Source: Maylandia zebra (lineage: Eukaryota > Chordata > Actinopteri > Cichliformes > Cichlidae). From it: a stretch of DNA of 64,000 nt. The stretch covers positions 19,868,286 through 19,932,285 of the forward strand of contig NC_135176.1 of assembly GCF_041146795.1 (NCBI RefSeq), in the 5' to 3' direction. Both the position numbers and the translations under genes were made by a program. Numbering within the stretch: the stretch's first letter is position 1; the number at the start of each line of letters is the position of its first letter. Shown here piece by piece: positions 24,926 to 35,394 of the stretch. The notes beneath the pieces are model-generated. The model was not told the DNA's origin and did not search any database. It was given only the letters and a program-made list of their open reading frames with translations.

Positions 24926-27067
24926 TAGAGCCGCAGGAGACCGGCGCGTTCACGAAGGCTGGAGCTTGGGTCTCCACCAATCACAGCCTAGCGCCGTGAC
25001 CGCGCAGCACTTGCGCAGCTGAAGGTTTATCATTGATGAGAGTAAAAGAGGAACCTCCACCCCCTCACCCCAGCAGAAGATCCATGAATTTGAAAACAAA
25101 AAGAGACAAGTAGTGATTTCGGGGGGGGTTTTGGTTTCTTGGTTAAAAAAAAAAACACACGAAGAAGGACCCACGGAGGACAGAAATGGGATCAGGCAGA
25201 AATGGGAAGGATCACGTTGAGCGAACACACAAAAGAAAGTGAATCCCATTCCCATCAGCTCTCCCCAGAAGTGAAAATGTTCTTATAGAGGCCGCTTGTT
25301 CCTCCAGAGTCTGCGGGGGTGTGTTTGACGGCTTGCAGCTGCTTTCTTGGCGAGGCGCAGAGGCGTGCAATGAGGAACGTGTCAGACGCGCCCGGGCTGC
25401 AGCACATTGAAAGAGCACCGCGTTTTTCCAACTGTGAGGAAATCCTACAGTTTTCCTACATCATATTAGCGTGAAACAACTTCTGCGTAAACACGCAGCA
25501 TTTTTATACTAAACATCCAGGAACACTTTCACACGCGAAATACTTAATCTTTTATAGATCTCTCAAAAGGCACTAAGAAGCAGCGCAGGTAGTATGACCC
25601 GTTGTCCAAGCGGAGTGGGCTGCTGAGACTGCACAGCAGCCCACTCCGCTTTTTGAGACATTGTCCCACATTGTGATGTGTTGATCTATGGCTACATCTT
25701 TACTGACAACCAAAGAAAATGAGCAAACAGAAGTAGAAGTACCAGTGCACTGCAATAACTTCTAAAGTAACAGTTTTAGAAGTTCTTTTAATAGAAAGTG
25801 AAAATATAGATGTGCACAAAAGAGCTATTGCATAGCCTCCATTTACATTCCCAAGACTTCAAGTCAAAACTGATCTAAAGTAAAATATAGTAGCTATAGT
25901 TAATTCTCCTTCACATCTTTGATACTAAACCTATAACCTGCACAGTTTGTGCATGTTAGGAATATCAGACCACCTTCCAGTAATCGCTCCATATTATTTC
26001 ACCCTAATGTCACCAAAGACACTACTGGAGCTGGAGGCAATACTTAATGATTAATTTGAGAATACTTAGATATTTATCTGTGTGAGACTTAGTTACACAT
26101 TCAAGTGTTGTTGCCACCTATTATCAAGTTTTTTGTTTGCTTCCCGTGAACAACTGGCCAATCAAAATTGGGTCAGCAGAGACTCAACTAATGTTTGATC
26201 AACTATTAAAGAACAACTTCAACTTTTTAACACCTGTCAGCCTAGAAGAAGCAACTTTTGAAACTTAGGGAACAAAATAACTGGGTTTGCATCAGAGGTT
26301 AGTGAGGGCGGTCTCTGCCTATGCAGTCACCCTTGGAAAAACCCACCAAATATTCAACTTGAGGTCAAACCACAACTTTATTGAGATAAACTAAGGTGTC
26401 TAGACTTTACATTAAGAGAACAGGCAAGGTCGTCAAATGTCATTTTGACATTGGGGAAAGAGTTAAAGAGAAATAAATCCACCAGCACTATCTGATATCA
26501 GTTATAGCGCCAGTGCTCATATCATGTAAAATCATTCAATATAGCCAGACCCCCTTTAACACTTTATACCAACAGTAACCATAAGCTCGTGTTATTTGAG
26601 CAGGAAGGTGGAGGAGAAGCCAAAAAAACCCCGTGTAACAGAAAACCTGAAAAGCTGAATACATACATGAATAGCCTGTCATTCACAGCAGTCATGCCCT
26701 TACTTTTAAGCCTTGATACAATTTAAAGAAGTGAGTTTTAGCTGCACACGAACCTGCAGAGTTAACAGACGTGAACCAGTCAGAGTAACTGCAGTGGCAC
26801 CTTTGCATATGCATGTTTAAGAATGTGTACAGCTCTCTCCTTTTACATATATTTTTGCAAAAACTTTCAGCTGTCAGGACAGATTTTTTTCCTACAAAAT
26901 CATCGTGGCCAAATAGATTCGCAATAATTGTAGTAAAGATTAATACTACAATATAAAAATGGATATGGATGGATATCAGGAAATCAAGGAGAACCTGTGC
27001 AGTCCTGTGTGGATGCAATTTGGTCTAAAATTTGTTGGACAAAGGAAATGATTGTAGTTTTTATTTA
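24926..27067. other. STC2 upstream and intergenic sequence
   Basis: The first 450 bases are moderately GC-rich and may hold STC2 regulatory sequence. No coding exon is supported in the rest. The notable feature is a perfect hairpin at 25608-25651, listed separately. Confidence 0.5.
25608..25651. repeat. Perfect 18-bp hairpin
   Basis: AAGCGGAGTGGGCTGCTG (25608-25625), an 8-base loop AGACTGCA, and CAGCAGCCCACTCCGCTT (25634-25651) are exact reverse complements. It is GC-rich in an AT-rich setting and not attached to a recognised element. Confidence 0.9.
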
Positions 27068-29554
27068 CAGTGGCTTGCGAAAGTATTCGGCCCCCTTGAA
27101 CTTTTCCACATTTTGTCACATTACAGCCACAAACATGAATCAATTTTATTGGAATTCCACGTGAAAGACCAACACAAAGCGGTGTACACGTGAGAAGTGG
27201 AACGAAAATCATACATGATTCCGAACATTTTTTACAAATAAATAACTGAAAAGTGGGGTGTGCGTAATTATTCAGCCCCCTTTGGTCTGAGTGCAGTCAG
27301 TTGAACATAGACCTTGCCTGATGAGTGCTAATGACTAAATAGAGTGCACCTGTGTGTAATCTAATGTCAGTACAAATACAGCTGCTCTGTGACGCCTCAG
27401 AGGTTGTCTAAGAGAATATGAACACCATGAAGTCCAAAGAACATACCAGACAGGTCAGGGATAAAGTTATTGAGAAATTCAAAGCAGGCTTAGGCTACAA
27501 AAAGATTTCCCAAGCCTTGAACATCCCACGGAGCACTGTTCAAGCGATCATTCAGAAATGGAAGGAGTATGGTACAACTGTAAACCTACCAAGACAAGGC
27601 CGTCCACCTAAACTCACAGGCCGAACGAGGAGAGCACTAGGGCTGCCACAAACGATTATTTTGATAGTCGACTAATCACCGATTATTTTTGCGATTAGTC
27701 GACTAATCAGATCATCATCCATTGGACGTAAAACGTACAGCTTATTGCACCAGCAGCATCTGCTCTTATATAACTATCATTAGCTTACAGCTTTAAGTGT
27801 TTAAGGTATGTGCTAACTAAAAATAAAGACAAGACGATAGTTTGTTTCGGTGAAGTTTAATAAACTCCTTGCTATCTAAAATATAACAGGACACCGGAGT
27901 AGATTCTCCAGCATCTCACACTTCTGATAATCAGTTGTCTGCTTGACGTTTATTCAGCTGTGTAAAAACTATAACTTTAATCTCAGCCAAACAGATTTAC
28001 TCAGGAACAAATAAAATACTAAAAAAAAAAAAAAAAAAGCCAAACAATAACATTTTTAAGTTATCTAAGTGACTCATATGTTTAACCTGAGTAGCGAAAG
28101 ACGGCGGTGGGTTTGAAAACGATTTGCCGGGAGTCCGGTGTTCTCACGGCTCTAGTTAGCCTAGCCCCCGGCTAGCTATCGAGCTAGTGGGTAACAGACG
28201 TCTCCGAAAACGTCGAGCGCTTTTGAAAATATGCGGTGTCTTGATAAACTGAGCAGATATTTAAGGTTTCCACAGCTACATTCCCGCCTGAAAATATGTT
28301 AAACGTTTATTTTGTGACCCAGAAAGAATAATAAGAGTAATATTAAAACTAACTAGCTGCCGCCATTGTTGGAAACTGAGCTGGGCCGCGCTATGAATTC
28401 TGGGACACAGCTTCTTCTTCTTCGGGGTTTAACGGCAGCTGGCATCCTTGTACATGCAGTGCTGCCATGCCATCTTCTGTTTCAATCCGTTATTACACTC
28501 TTAAATCCTACTACATATTCCTGCGTCTTTTGTGATCTTACAAAGCTTCAAACGACGCGTCGACTATTAAATCAGTCGTCGACGATTTTGATAGTCGACG
28601 TAATCGTGACTAGTCGACTAATCGTGGCAGCCCTAGAGAGCACTGATCAGAAATGCAGCCAAGAGGCCCATGGTGACTCTGAACGAGCTGCAGAGATCTA
28701 CAGCTCAGGTGGGGGAATCTGTCCATAGGACAACTATTAGTTGTGCACTGCACAAAGTTGGCCTTTATGGAAGAGTGGCAAGAAGAAAGCAGTTAACAGA
28801 AAACAATAAAGTCCCATTTGCAGTTTGCCACAAGCCATGTGGGGGACACAGCAAAAATGTGGACGAAGGTGCTCTGGTCAGATGAAAACAAAATGCAAAA
28901 CACTATGTGTGGTGGAAAACTAACACTGCACATCACTCTGAACACACCATCCCCACTGTCAAATATGGTGGTGGCAGCATCATGCTCTGGGGGTGCTTCT
29001 CTTCAGCAGGGACAGGGAAGCTGGTCAGAGTTGATGGGAAGATGGAGCCAAATACAGGGAATCTTGGAAGAAAACCTCTTGGAGTCTGCAAAAGACTTGA
29101 GACTGGGGCGGAGGTTCACCTTCCAGCAGGACAACGATCCTAAACATAAAGCCAGGGCAACAATGGAATGGTTTAAAACAAAACATATCCATGTGTTAGA
29201 ATGGCCCAGTCAAAGTCCAGATCTAAATCCAATCGAGAATCTGTGGCAAGATCTGAAAACTGCTGTTCACAAATGCTGTCCATCTAATCTGACTGAGTTG
29301 GAGCTTATTTGCAAAGAAGAATGGGCAAGGATTTCAGTCTGTAGATGTGCAAAGCTGGTAGAGACATGCCCTAAAAGACTGGCAGCTGGAATTGCAGCGA
29401 AAGGTGGTTCTACAAAGTATTGACTCAGGGGGCTGAATAATTACGCACACCCCACTTTTCAGTTATTTATTTGTAAAAAATGTTTGGAATCATGTATGAT
29501 TTTAATTCCACTTCTCACGTGTACACCACTTTGCGTTGGCCTTTCACGTGGAAT
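27068..29554 (+). mobile_element. Tc1-like transposon, inactivated and 3'-truncated
   Basis: The left end CAGTGGCTTGCGAAAGTATTC follows a TA. The long terminal repeat (about 215 bases) is mirrored near 29425-29554, but the outer part of the right repeat is missing where it meets another relic. The transposase begins at 27418 (27427 for the inner ATG) with a helix-turn-helix (GYKKISQALNIPRSTVQAII) and a basic GRPPKL box. The DDE regions remain as [14 protein letters not shown] and [11 protein letters not shown], ending at TAG-free GGSTKY plus stop 29421-29423. The frame is broken twice. A 1-kb hAT element (27638-28635) interrupts it, leaving the flanking frame in register, and at least three shifts follow between about 28830 and 29050. 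No active product is possible. Confidence 0.95.
27638..28635. mobile_element. 998-bp non-autonomous hAT element inside the Tc1-like transposon
   Basis: The ends are TAGGGCTGCCACAAACGATTA and TAATCGTGGCAGCCCTA, with an exact 8-bp target duplication GAGAGCAC (27630-27637 and 28636-28643). Both subterminal regions repeat GTCGAC, mostly within AGTCGACTAATC; two copies lie on the left and about five on the right, probably transposase binding sites. No transposase frame is present. The interior (about 28090-28420) is CpG-rich and may derive from the promoter of the autonomous parent. Confidence 0.95.
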
Positions 29555-29609
29555 TGCAACTTTAATTTAAGCAGTTTAACAAAAGTATTTCATTAACTGT
29601 TTAGGAACT
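29555..29609 (+). mobile_element. Tc1-like relic, left piece (split by LINE)
   Basis: CTTTAATTTAAGCAGTTTAAC and CATTAACTGTTTAGGAACT resemble the 5' part of the element at 57098. The second piece continues at 30774-30900. The junction near 29555 also truncates the larger Tc1-like element. Confidence 0.65.
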
Positions 29610-30773
29610 TCGAGGATACTTGAGGGTGCATGGGAGTTTGCCCAACCAGTCTACATGTGTTTTGTGGACCTGGAGAAGGCATTCGACCGTGTCCCTCGGG
29701 GCGTCCTGTGGGAGGTGTTGCGCGAGTATGGGGTGTCTGGCCCATTGCTACGGGCCATTCAATCCCTATACAACCGTTGCAAGAGCTTGGTTCGCATTGC
29801 CGGCAATAAGTCGGACTCGTTCCCGGTGGGTGATGGGCTCCGCCAAGGCTGCCCTTTGTCTCCGGTTCTGTTCATAATTTTTATGGACAGGATTTCTAGG
29901 CGCAGCCAAGTGGCGGAGGGCTTTCGCTTTGGTGGCCTCAGAATCTCATCTCTGATTTTTGCGGATGATGTGGTTCTGTTGGCTTCATCGGGTGAGGGCC
30001 TCCAGCTCGCACTGGAGCGGTTCGCAGCCGAGTGTAACGCAGCGGGAATGAGGATCAGCACCTCCAAATCTGAGGCCATGGTTCTTAGCCGGAAAAGGGT
30101 GGAGTGCCCACTCCGGGTCGGGGATGAGTTCCTGCCCCAAGTGGAGGAGTTCAAGTATCTCGGGGTCTTGTTCGCGAGTGATGGGAGAAGGGAGCTGGAG
30201 ATCGACAGACGGATTGGGGCTGCGGCTGCAGTAATGCGGACGCTGCACCGGTCAGTCATGGTGAAGAGGGAGCTGAGTGTAAAAGCGAAGCTCTCAATTT
30301 ACCGGTCGATCTACGTCCCTACCCTCACCTATGGCCACGAGCTGTGGGTAGTGACCGAAAGAACGAGATCGCGGATACAAGCGGCGGAAATGAGCTTCCT
30401 CCGAAGGGTGGCTGGCCTCTCCCTTAGAGATAGGGTGAGAAGTTCGGCCATCCGGGAGGGGCTTAGAGTAGAGCAGCTGCTGCTCCACATCGAAAGGAGC
30501 CAGCTGAGGTGGTTCGGGCATCTGGCAAGGATGCCCCCTGGGCGCCTCCTGGGCGAGGTGTTCCAGGCATGTCCCACCGGGAGGAGGCCCCGGGGCAGAC
30601 CCAGGACACGCTGGAGAGATTATATCTCTCGGCTGGCCTGGGAACGCCTTGGTATTCCCCCGGACAAGCTGGAGGAGGTGGCTGGGGAGAGGGAGGTCTG
30701 GACCTCTTTGCTTAGGCTGCTACCCCCGCGACCCGACCTCGGATAAGCGGATGAAGATGGATGGATGGATGGA
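29610..30773 (+). mobile_element. 5'-truncated LINE with long RT frame
   Basis: An open frame enters from the truncated 5' end and runs to the stop at 30744-30746, covering the C-terminal half of a non-LTR retrotransposon protein. RT motifs visible are FVDLEKAFDRVPRG, GLRQGCPLSPVLF and the catalytic FADD, then the thumb and C-terminal RSQLRWFGHLARMPP. The tail is (GATG)n. A 12-bp target duplication TGTTTAGGAACT flanks it (29598-29609 and 30774-30785). The endonuclease and early RT are missing. The frame is intact and close to the copy at 959-1593, so it is young. I call it RTE/Rex3-like from memory; L2-like clades are the alternative. Confidence 0.93.
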
Positions 30774-30900
30774 TGTTTAGGAACTATGAATATTTTATTA
30801 CACAGTCAGCCATTCCAGAGGCTCAAAAGTAATCGTACAGACATACAAATATAACTGGATTGTTTTAAAAGGTTGTTTGAAAATCATTTGCAGTCATTCT
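30774..30900 (+). mobile_element. Tc1-like relic, right piece
   Basis: It continues the relic across the LINE: TGTTTAGGAACTATG, TTACACAGTC, CAGAGGCTCAAAAGTAATCG, and TTTGCAGTCATT. The right end is not identified. Confidence 0.65.
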
Positions 30901-32467
30901 CTCCCTAAACCCTATATCCAACGGACCAATGTCTTTGTGAAAAAAATTATAGACCTAACTGTACGCGCCCACTCATGTGTGTCTGTGCTATGAGCCATAA
31001 TTTATATTTCTTGTTAAAATATTAAGCAATGAATTTAATTCCTAAAAAAAAAATCAGATGGTACATTTTGAATAAAGACCAGCCTCCGATGTCGTGTTTT
31101 TCTCATCTTGCACTCTATTTGTTGTGGTTAAATGTTTTGACTCGGAGTTTCATCAGAGTCTCCATACGAGCTAAACAAATACCTCATCTCTCTTACTCTC
31201 ACTCTACTGCTCAACTACTGGCAGCTTAGCTTCATCTTCACTGCATTCAAGTGGCCTTCAGCAGGACTGACTGAGAAACATTGTGTGTGCGTTGCAGCAG
31301 GAGGTCAAGGAAAAAAGGACAGAACGTGTGTGTGTGTGTTCATGCAGAAGACATCCTCTCACACGGGGTAATATTTGGACATTTGAAGACTATTTTCATA
31401 ACTTTTCAAGCTGATTCGGCCTCCCACAACTTGTGGTGACCACCCACACAATGACCCTTCACTGCCAACAACAAACATGCACACTCGCATGTTCAAAACA
31501 ACACCAGTGCACACACATCGCTGTGCAAATAGTATGTATGCAGGGCCTTCTTGTTCTTGCACTCTCATGATAAACACGATACATGTCTGCCTCATTGCAT
31601 ACACAAATCAGACTCACTACTAGATGTAAGATGTTTATATATGTGTTTTGTACAATAGGTTACAAAACTTGGACAACTTCAGGGATGATATAACTGGTTT
31701 TAAATGTCCCAAACCACAATGACTGCATTTTTTAATTTATGTCACTAATGTAGCCATAATATAATTCAATAAAGTCATATTTTCAGCCAAAGCTTTTATT
31801 TTTAATCATTATTGTTTCATCAAAACACCTTAAAGTGAGGTTAGATGTTCCAGTTAGCTCTACATCTCTGTCGTGTTTATCTTCTTTTGCTTTGATTTCT
31901 ACTAGATATCAATAAGTAAACATGTTTTTTTTTTATGATTCAGTTGAACATCTATAGATGATCACACGTATCACAAGTACTGTATTGATAGACAGGAGGA
32001 TGGCGGAGGATGACCAATGGATCTTACACAGTGCAAACATACACATGGTGCAAGCGTGTGGATCAGTCACCTGCCGAAAACAAGGAGTAAAATCAATAAT
32101 ATTAGCCGCAGTGACACACAAACACACTCACACACTAAGCCGACTGACTGACTTTAGGATTAAAGCCAGAGTTCATCGAGGATTTCAGAGTGACGGGGCT
32201 TCTCTTCAATGAAAACTGTAAGCACAAGAATCCCAGAGGAAGGGACACTGCTGCATAAACTTGGATGCTGATGATGCACATGACAAAAAAACATGTTTGA
32301 GTTCTTTTTCAATTTTTGCTCCTATAGTTTTGATGGTGTTTTTCCAGTACAGAATAACCATTCATGGTTTATGTATGTACCACACATACACTGCTGCATT
32401 TTTTGGCAACGATTTTCAATTAACACAACCGATTAGCAGTATAAATGTTGGGAATGGTGACAGCCCG
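30901..32467. other. Intergenic sequence
   Basis: I see no supported gene, RNA or element ends. A short TG run at 31328-31339 and a CACA-rich stretch near 32115 are the only simple repeats. Confidence 0.5.
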
Positions 32468-32811
32468 TGCACAGAAGACTATAGTGGACAAAAATATATT
32501 AGATCCGTAGTGGTTTAGGACTCCCAAAGAGAACGAATTGGAAACAGTTTCGATAAATGGTAGATAGATTCGTTCTTATATAGCACTTTTCTATTCTACC
32601 TGAGCACTCAAAGCGCTGTCCAGGGAGAGTTTTGAAGCTACGGTTTAGAAAAGAGCACTAACTGTCATGTGTTTGAATATTGTTTAATTCCTGAGTCTGT
32701 TCAAGGAAACCTGAAACATTAAGCAGTTGAGGACGTTCCCAAGGATGTCACAGTCTGACGTTTAACATTAAGAATAAAAAGATATTGCCTCCCCGTCGGG
32801 GAATCGAACCC
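32468..32811 (-). repeat. Truncated outlying unit of the tRNA-Asp array
   Basis: It matches the array unit from AGAAGACTATAGTGGACAAA through the spacer (TCGTTCTTATATAGCAC, GCACTCAAAGCGCTGT) to 23 bases of tRNA, then stops abruptly inside the T arm at 32811. It is about 4.1 kb from the next unit. Confidence 0.85.
32789..32811 (-). pseudogene. tRNA-Asp 3' fragment
   Basis: Only the acceptor 3' strand and T arm remain, after which the sequence turns into TTTAGCTAAACGG. The poly(T) terminator on the minus strand is still present. It is not functional. Confidence 0.9.
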
Positions 32812-32817
32812 TTTAGC

Positions 32818-32926
32818 TAAACGGCCTAAACCGTTTCCCATTCATTCTCTATGGTAGTGCTAAACCACCACGGATGTAATATATTTTTGGCCACTACGGT
32901 CTTCCGGCGCTGTTGCGAGTTTGAGA
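32818..32926 (+). repeat. Inverted copy of the tRNA-array spacer
   Basis: CATTCTCTATGGTAGTGCTAAACCACCACGGATGTAATATATTTTTGGCC-type sequence is the reverse complement of the array spacer (for example 41148-41242), including the CCTAAAC end and GGCGCTGTTG. It lies immediately upstream of the 5' exon of the FGKYKGK gene. Confidence 0.85.
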
Positions 32927-32929
32927 TGC

Positions 32930-33030
32930 GGCGGCACTTTTAAAAAATCTCCTCTTTTACGTTTCGGGAGAGAAAACGAGTAACTCAACGCTCGCAACAC
33001 ATCCCAACGCTCCTCATTCATTGATCAAAG
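32930..33030 (+). other. Putative non-coding 5' exon of the FGKYKGK gene
   Basis: A stretch ending ATCAAAG|GTAAGAAACG has a strong donor at 33031, matched by an acceptor at 33798 (TTATCAAG|ATG). One short upstream ORF (ATGCGGCGGCAC, stop after five codons) lies in it. Transcription is inferred. Confidence 0.5.
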
Positions 33031-33798
33031 GTAAGAAACGTCGTTTGAAATAAGAGTAAACCAACAGAATACATTTACAGGTGTATATTACAGGTAACAG
33101 GCGTGTTGCGATTGCATTTACGAAGCATCCATCGCTCAGTTAAAGACGGTGGGAGTTTATCTACTGTTGTAAAGTGGCACGGTAAAAAATGAATGAACGT
33201 GATCCTTAAATAAATTGCGTGTTTCATTGACGTGTTTTGCCAGTAAATAAACTTTGTAGGTTTCCGACTGCTGTGACACTGACATTACTATAATGTGGTA
33301 CAATTAAATAACCAATAAGTGTCTTGTTATGAGATGACATGCTAAATGACTGAACCTGCTTTAAAAAAATGTATTGCTTTCATGTTGTAATGGTCAGTCA
33401 CCTTATCAATGCGAAAGTCTGTTTTGATATCTCTAACATGAGCAATGCCCACTCGTGTATGAATAAACACGATAGCTTAAATACATATATGTTGTTAATC
33501 TACCAGCAATTCTTATGTGCCATGACTACTAAGCAGTTACCACAAATTTTGCAGATATGCCAATAATCATTCAACCATGAAAGGTTTTTATTTACAGACA
33601 GAACAGTTTGTTATACCTGGAGGAAAAAACACTTTTATCGCAAATGTTGTCAATGTTCTTTCAAATTGAGTCTCGTTATTGTTCTCCTGCATCCTGCTGT
33701 GTAAACCCAGCAGCAAGATTATAACCTGAAATGTCTTTGTTTGTGTTTGGAATCAATTTTGTTTAATATAATTGTTTATTTTTTCACTGCTTATCAAG

Positions 33799-34370
33799 AT
33801 GCAGAAGAAAGTTGCGCCATATCCAGGGAAAATCTCTGTGGTGTTCCGCAAGGGGCCACTTGGATACCTTCTCCAGGACCCGTTAAAAATGACCCCAAAC
33901 TGCAGGACAAGTCTGCACCTGTGAGGGAGGATGCTGTACATCAGAATGCTCTGACTGTCATCTATCAGAGAGGAGGGGATGAGTCTGACATGAAGGAAGT
34001 GCAGGGAGAGTACATTCTGCAGTTTGGAAAGTATAAAGGGAAATCTTTCCGGTGGCTTCTGGGGAAGGATGTCGGGTACACCATGTACCTGATCAAAGAT
34101 CTCCAGAAGGAAGAGGCTGCAGGGACCTCTGTGGAAGAAGGGCATGGCAAGGAGAGCTTGCATTCATTTGTACAGTATGCCCTCAGCTTTACAGAGATAA
34201 AGACTCTTCTGAACTGCAAGACCAGCAGAATGAGTGTTGCTGCAGAAGCCTCTGAGGATGATCAGCTGGTTGGCTTTGGCTCACGAGCCAAGAGCACCTG
34301 GAAGGAGATTCGGGAGTCTCCTTTCTACGAGGCAGAGAGACAAAGATGGGTGGAAGAAAAGAGGAAATAG
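33799..34370 (+). pseudogene. Frameshifted gene with DUF3820-like FGKYKGK motif
   Basis: An ATG directly after an acceptor AG opens a frame of 42 codons (MQKKVAPYPGKISVVFRKG, GPLGYLLQDP, then stop at 33925). From about 33886 the protein-like reading continues in the -1 frame (NDPKLQDKSAPV) to TAG at 34368-34370. The total would be about 190 aa. At about residues 75-105 the second frame has YILQFGKYKGKSFRWLL then VGYTMYLI, which resembles the short FGKYKG motif of DUF3820-type proteins. The C-terminus is basic (WVEEKRK). I do not recognise a characterised vertebrate gene. It could be a member of a multicopy fish family or a domesticated transposon gene. The break in the AAAAA run at 33884-33888 may be a real pseudogene mutation, a sequence error, or a slippage site. 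Confidence 0.6.
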
Positions 34371-34396
34371 GGGAGAAACTGTTGATATTGTACATA

Positions 34397-35307
34397 TAGG
34401 GCTGCTCAATTAATCGAATTTTAATCTCGATTACGATCTGGGCTTTCAACGATCATTAAAAAAGACTGAGCCGATTATTAGCCCCTCCCTCATGCTTTAC
34501 TCTCGCGCTGCTCCGTGTGGCAAATCGAGAGCACCTCTCTGCATTTCGAACACGTGTCACAACAATTAAGAGCAGCGGTCCCCAACCTTTTTTGCGCCAC
34601 GGACCTGGCAGTTTATGCCCGACAATATTTTCATGGACCGGCCTTTAAGGTGTCGCGGATAAATACAACAAAATAAAACTAGTACCAGTACCGGAAAAAA
34701 AAGATGATTTATTCATAACACATGTGAAAAGACCAAGGAAAACCGAGTAAACGATAAAAACGATAACAAAATAACGCTGAAAACCGATAAAACCCCTGAA
34801 AACACCTGAGCCTCAACTCTCGCGGCCCGGTAACAAACAACTCACGGACCGGTGCCGGTCCGAGGCCCGCGAGTTGGGGACCGTTGATTAAGAGGACCCG
34901 AGGGAAGCTCGGAAAGCTAAACAGAAGTTATTTGGAGAGGAGGGTGACTGCCGTTGGTTGAAAAGAGAGATAAAACAAACTTCAGTGGTGTGGAAACATT
35001 ATGGGTTCGCGGAGTCAGACGTGGATCAAGCAGACATAGTGTGTAAACTTTGCTACGGTGTCGTAGCTGCACCACAGAGCAACACTGCAAAGTTCACTAA
35101 ACATAGATGTTTACATTTTTCATTTATTTTTTATATTGCAAACATTTGCACTGTTATCAGTATTTGCACACTATTTTATATTATTTTTTGACAATCTTTA
35201 AAGTCATTATTCAATACATTGTTAAATAAATATCGTCAAATAATTGAGATCTCAATTTCAGTGAAAATAATCGTGATTATCATTTTTGCCATAATCGAGC
35301 AGCCCTA
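34397..35307. mobile_element. hAT element in the 3'UTR of the FGKYKGK gene
   Basis: Ends TAGGGCTGCTCAATTAATCG and CGAGCAGCCCTA are flanked by an exact 8-bp duplication TGTACATA (34389-34396 and 35308-35315). The interior retains a BED-type zinc-finger remnant near 34958-35110 (VVWKHYGF, VCKLCYGVVAAP, TAKFTKH), as in hAT transposases, but no catalytic domain. A second hAT MITE is nested inside. Confidence 0.95.
34573..34886. mobile_element. Nested 314-bp hAT MITE
   Basis: CAGCGGTCCCCAACC and GTTGGGGACCGTTG are terminal inverted repeats. The target duplication is ATTAAGAG on both sides (34565-34572 and 34887-34894). It is non-coding and splits the outer hAT element, so it inserted later. Confidence 0.95.
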
Positions 35308-35359
35308 TGTACATAAGATAGTTTTGTTCTAGTTTTGTAATGTTTATTTTGTTTCTATA

Positions 35360-35394
35360 AATAAACTGATTGTAAATATAAAAATGTGAATAAA
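35360..35394 (+). promoter_or_regulatory. Two poly(A) signals of the FGKYKGK gene
   Basis: AATAAA occurs at 35360-35365 and 35389-35394, the second followed by TTGTGTTCTG. They lie just beyond the hAT insertion, which suggests the original 3'UTR was short (about 110 bases) before the insertion. Confidence 0.5.

Noticed and set aside
25608-25651. Calling the hairpin a miRNA gene
   Set aside because: The stem is only 18 bp with no extended pairing in the flanks, shorter than a usual pre-miRNA. It is kept as a hairpin only.
27638-28635. CRISPR-like reading of repeated GTCGAC motifs
   Set aside because: The motifs are subterminal repeats of a hAT MITE with TIRs and an 8-bp duplication in a vertebrate genome; there are no regular spacers.
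29759-30577. Long minus-strand frames opposite the LINE RT
   Set aside because: They are antisense shadows of the RT frame, which carries all recognisable motifs on the plus strand.
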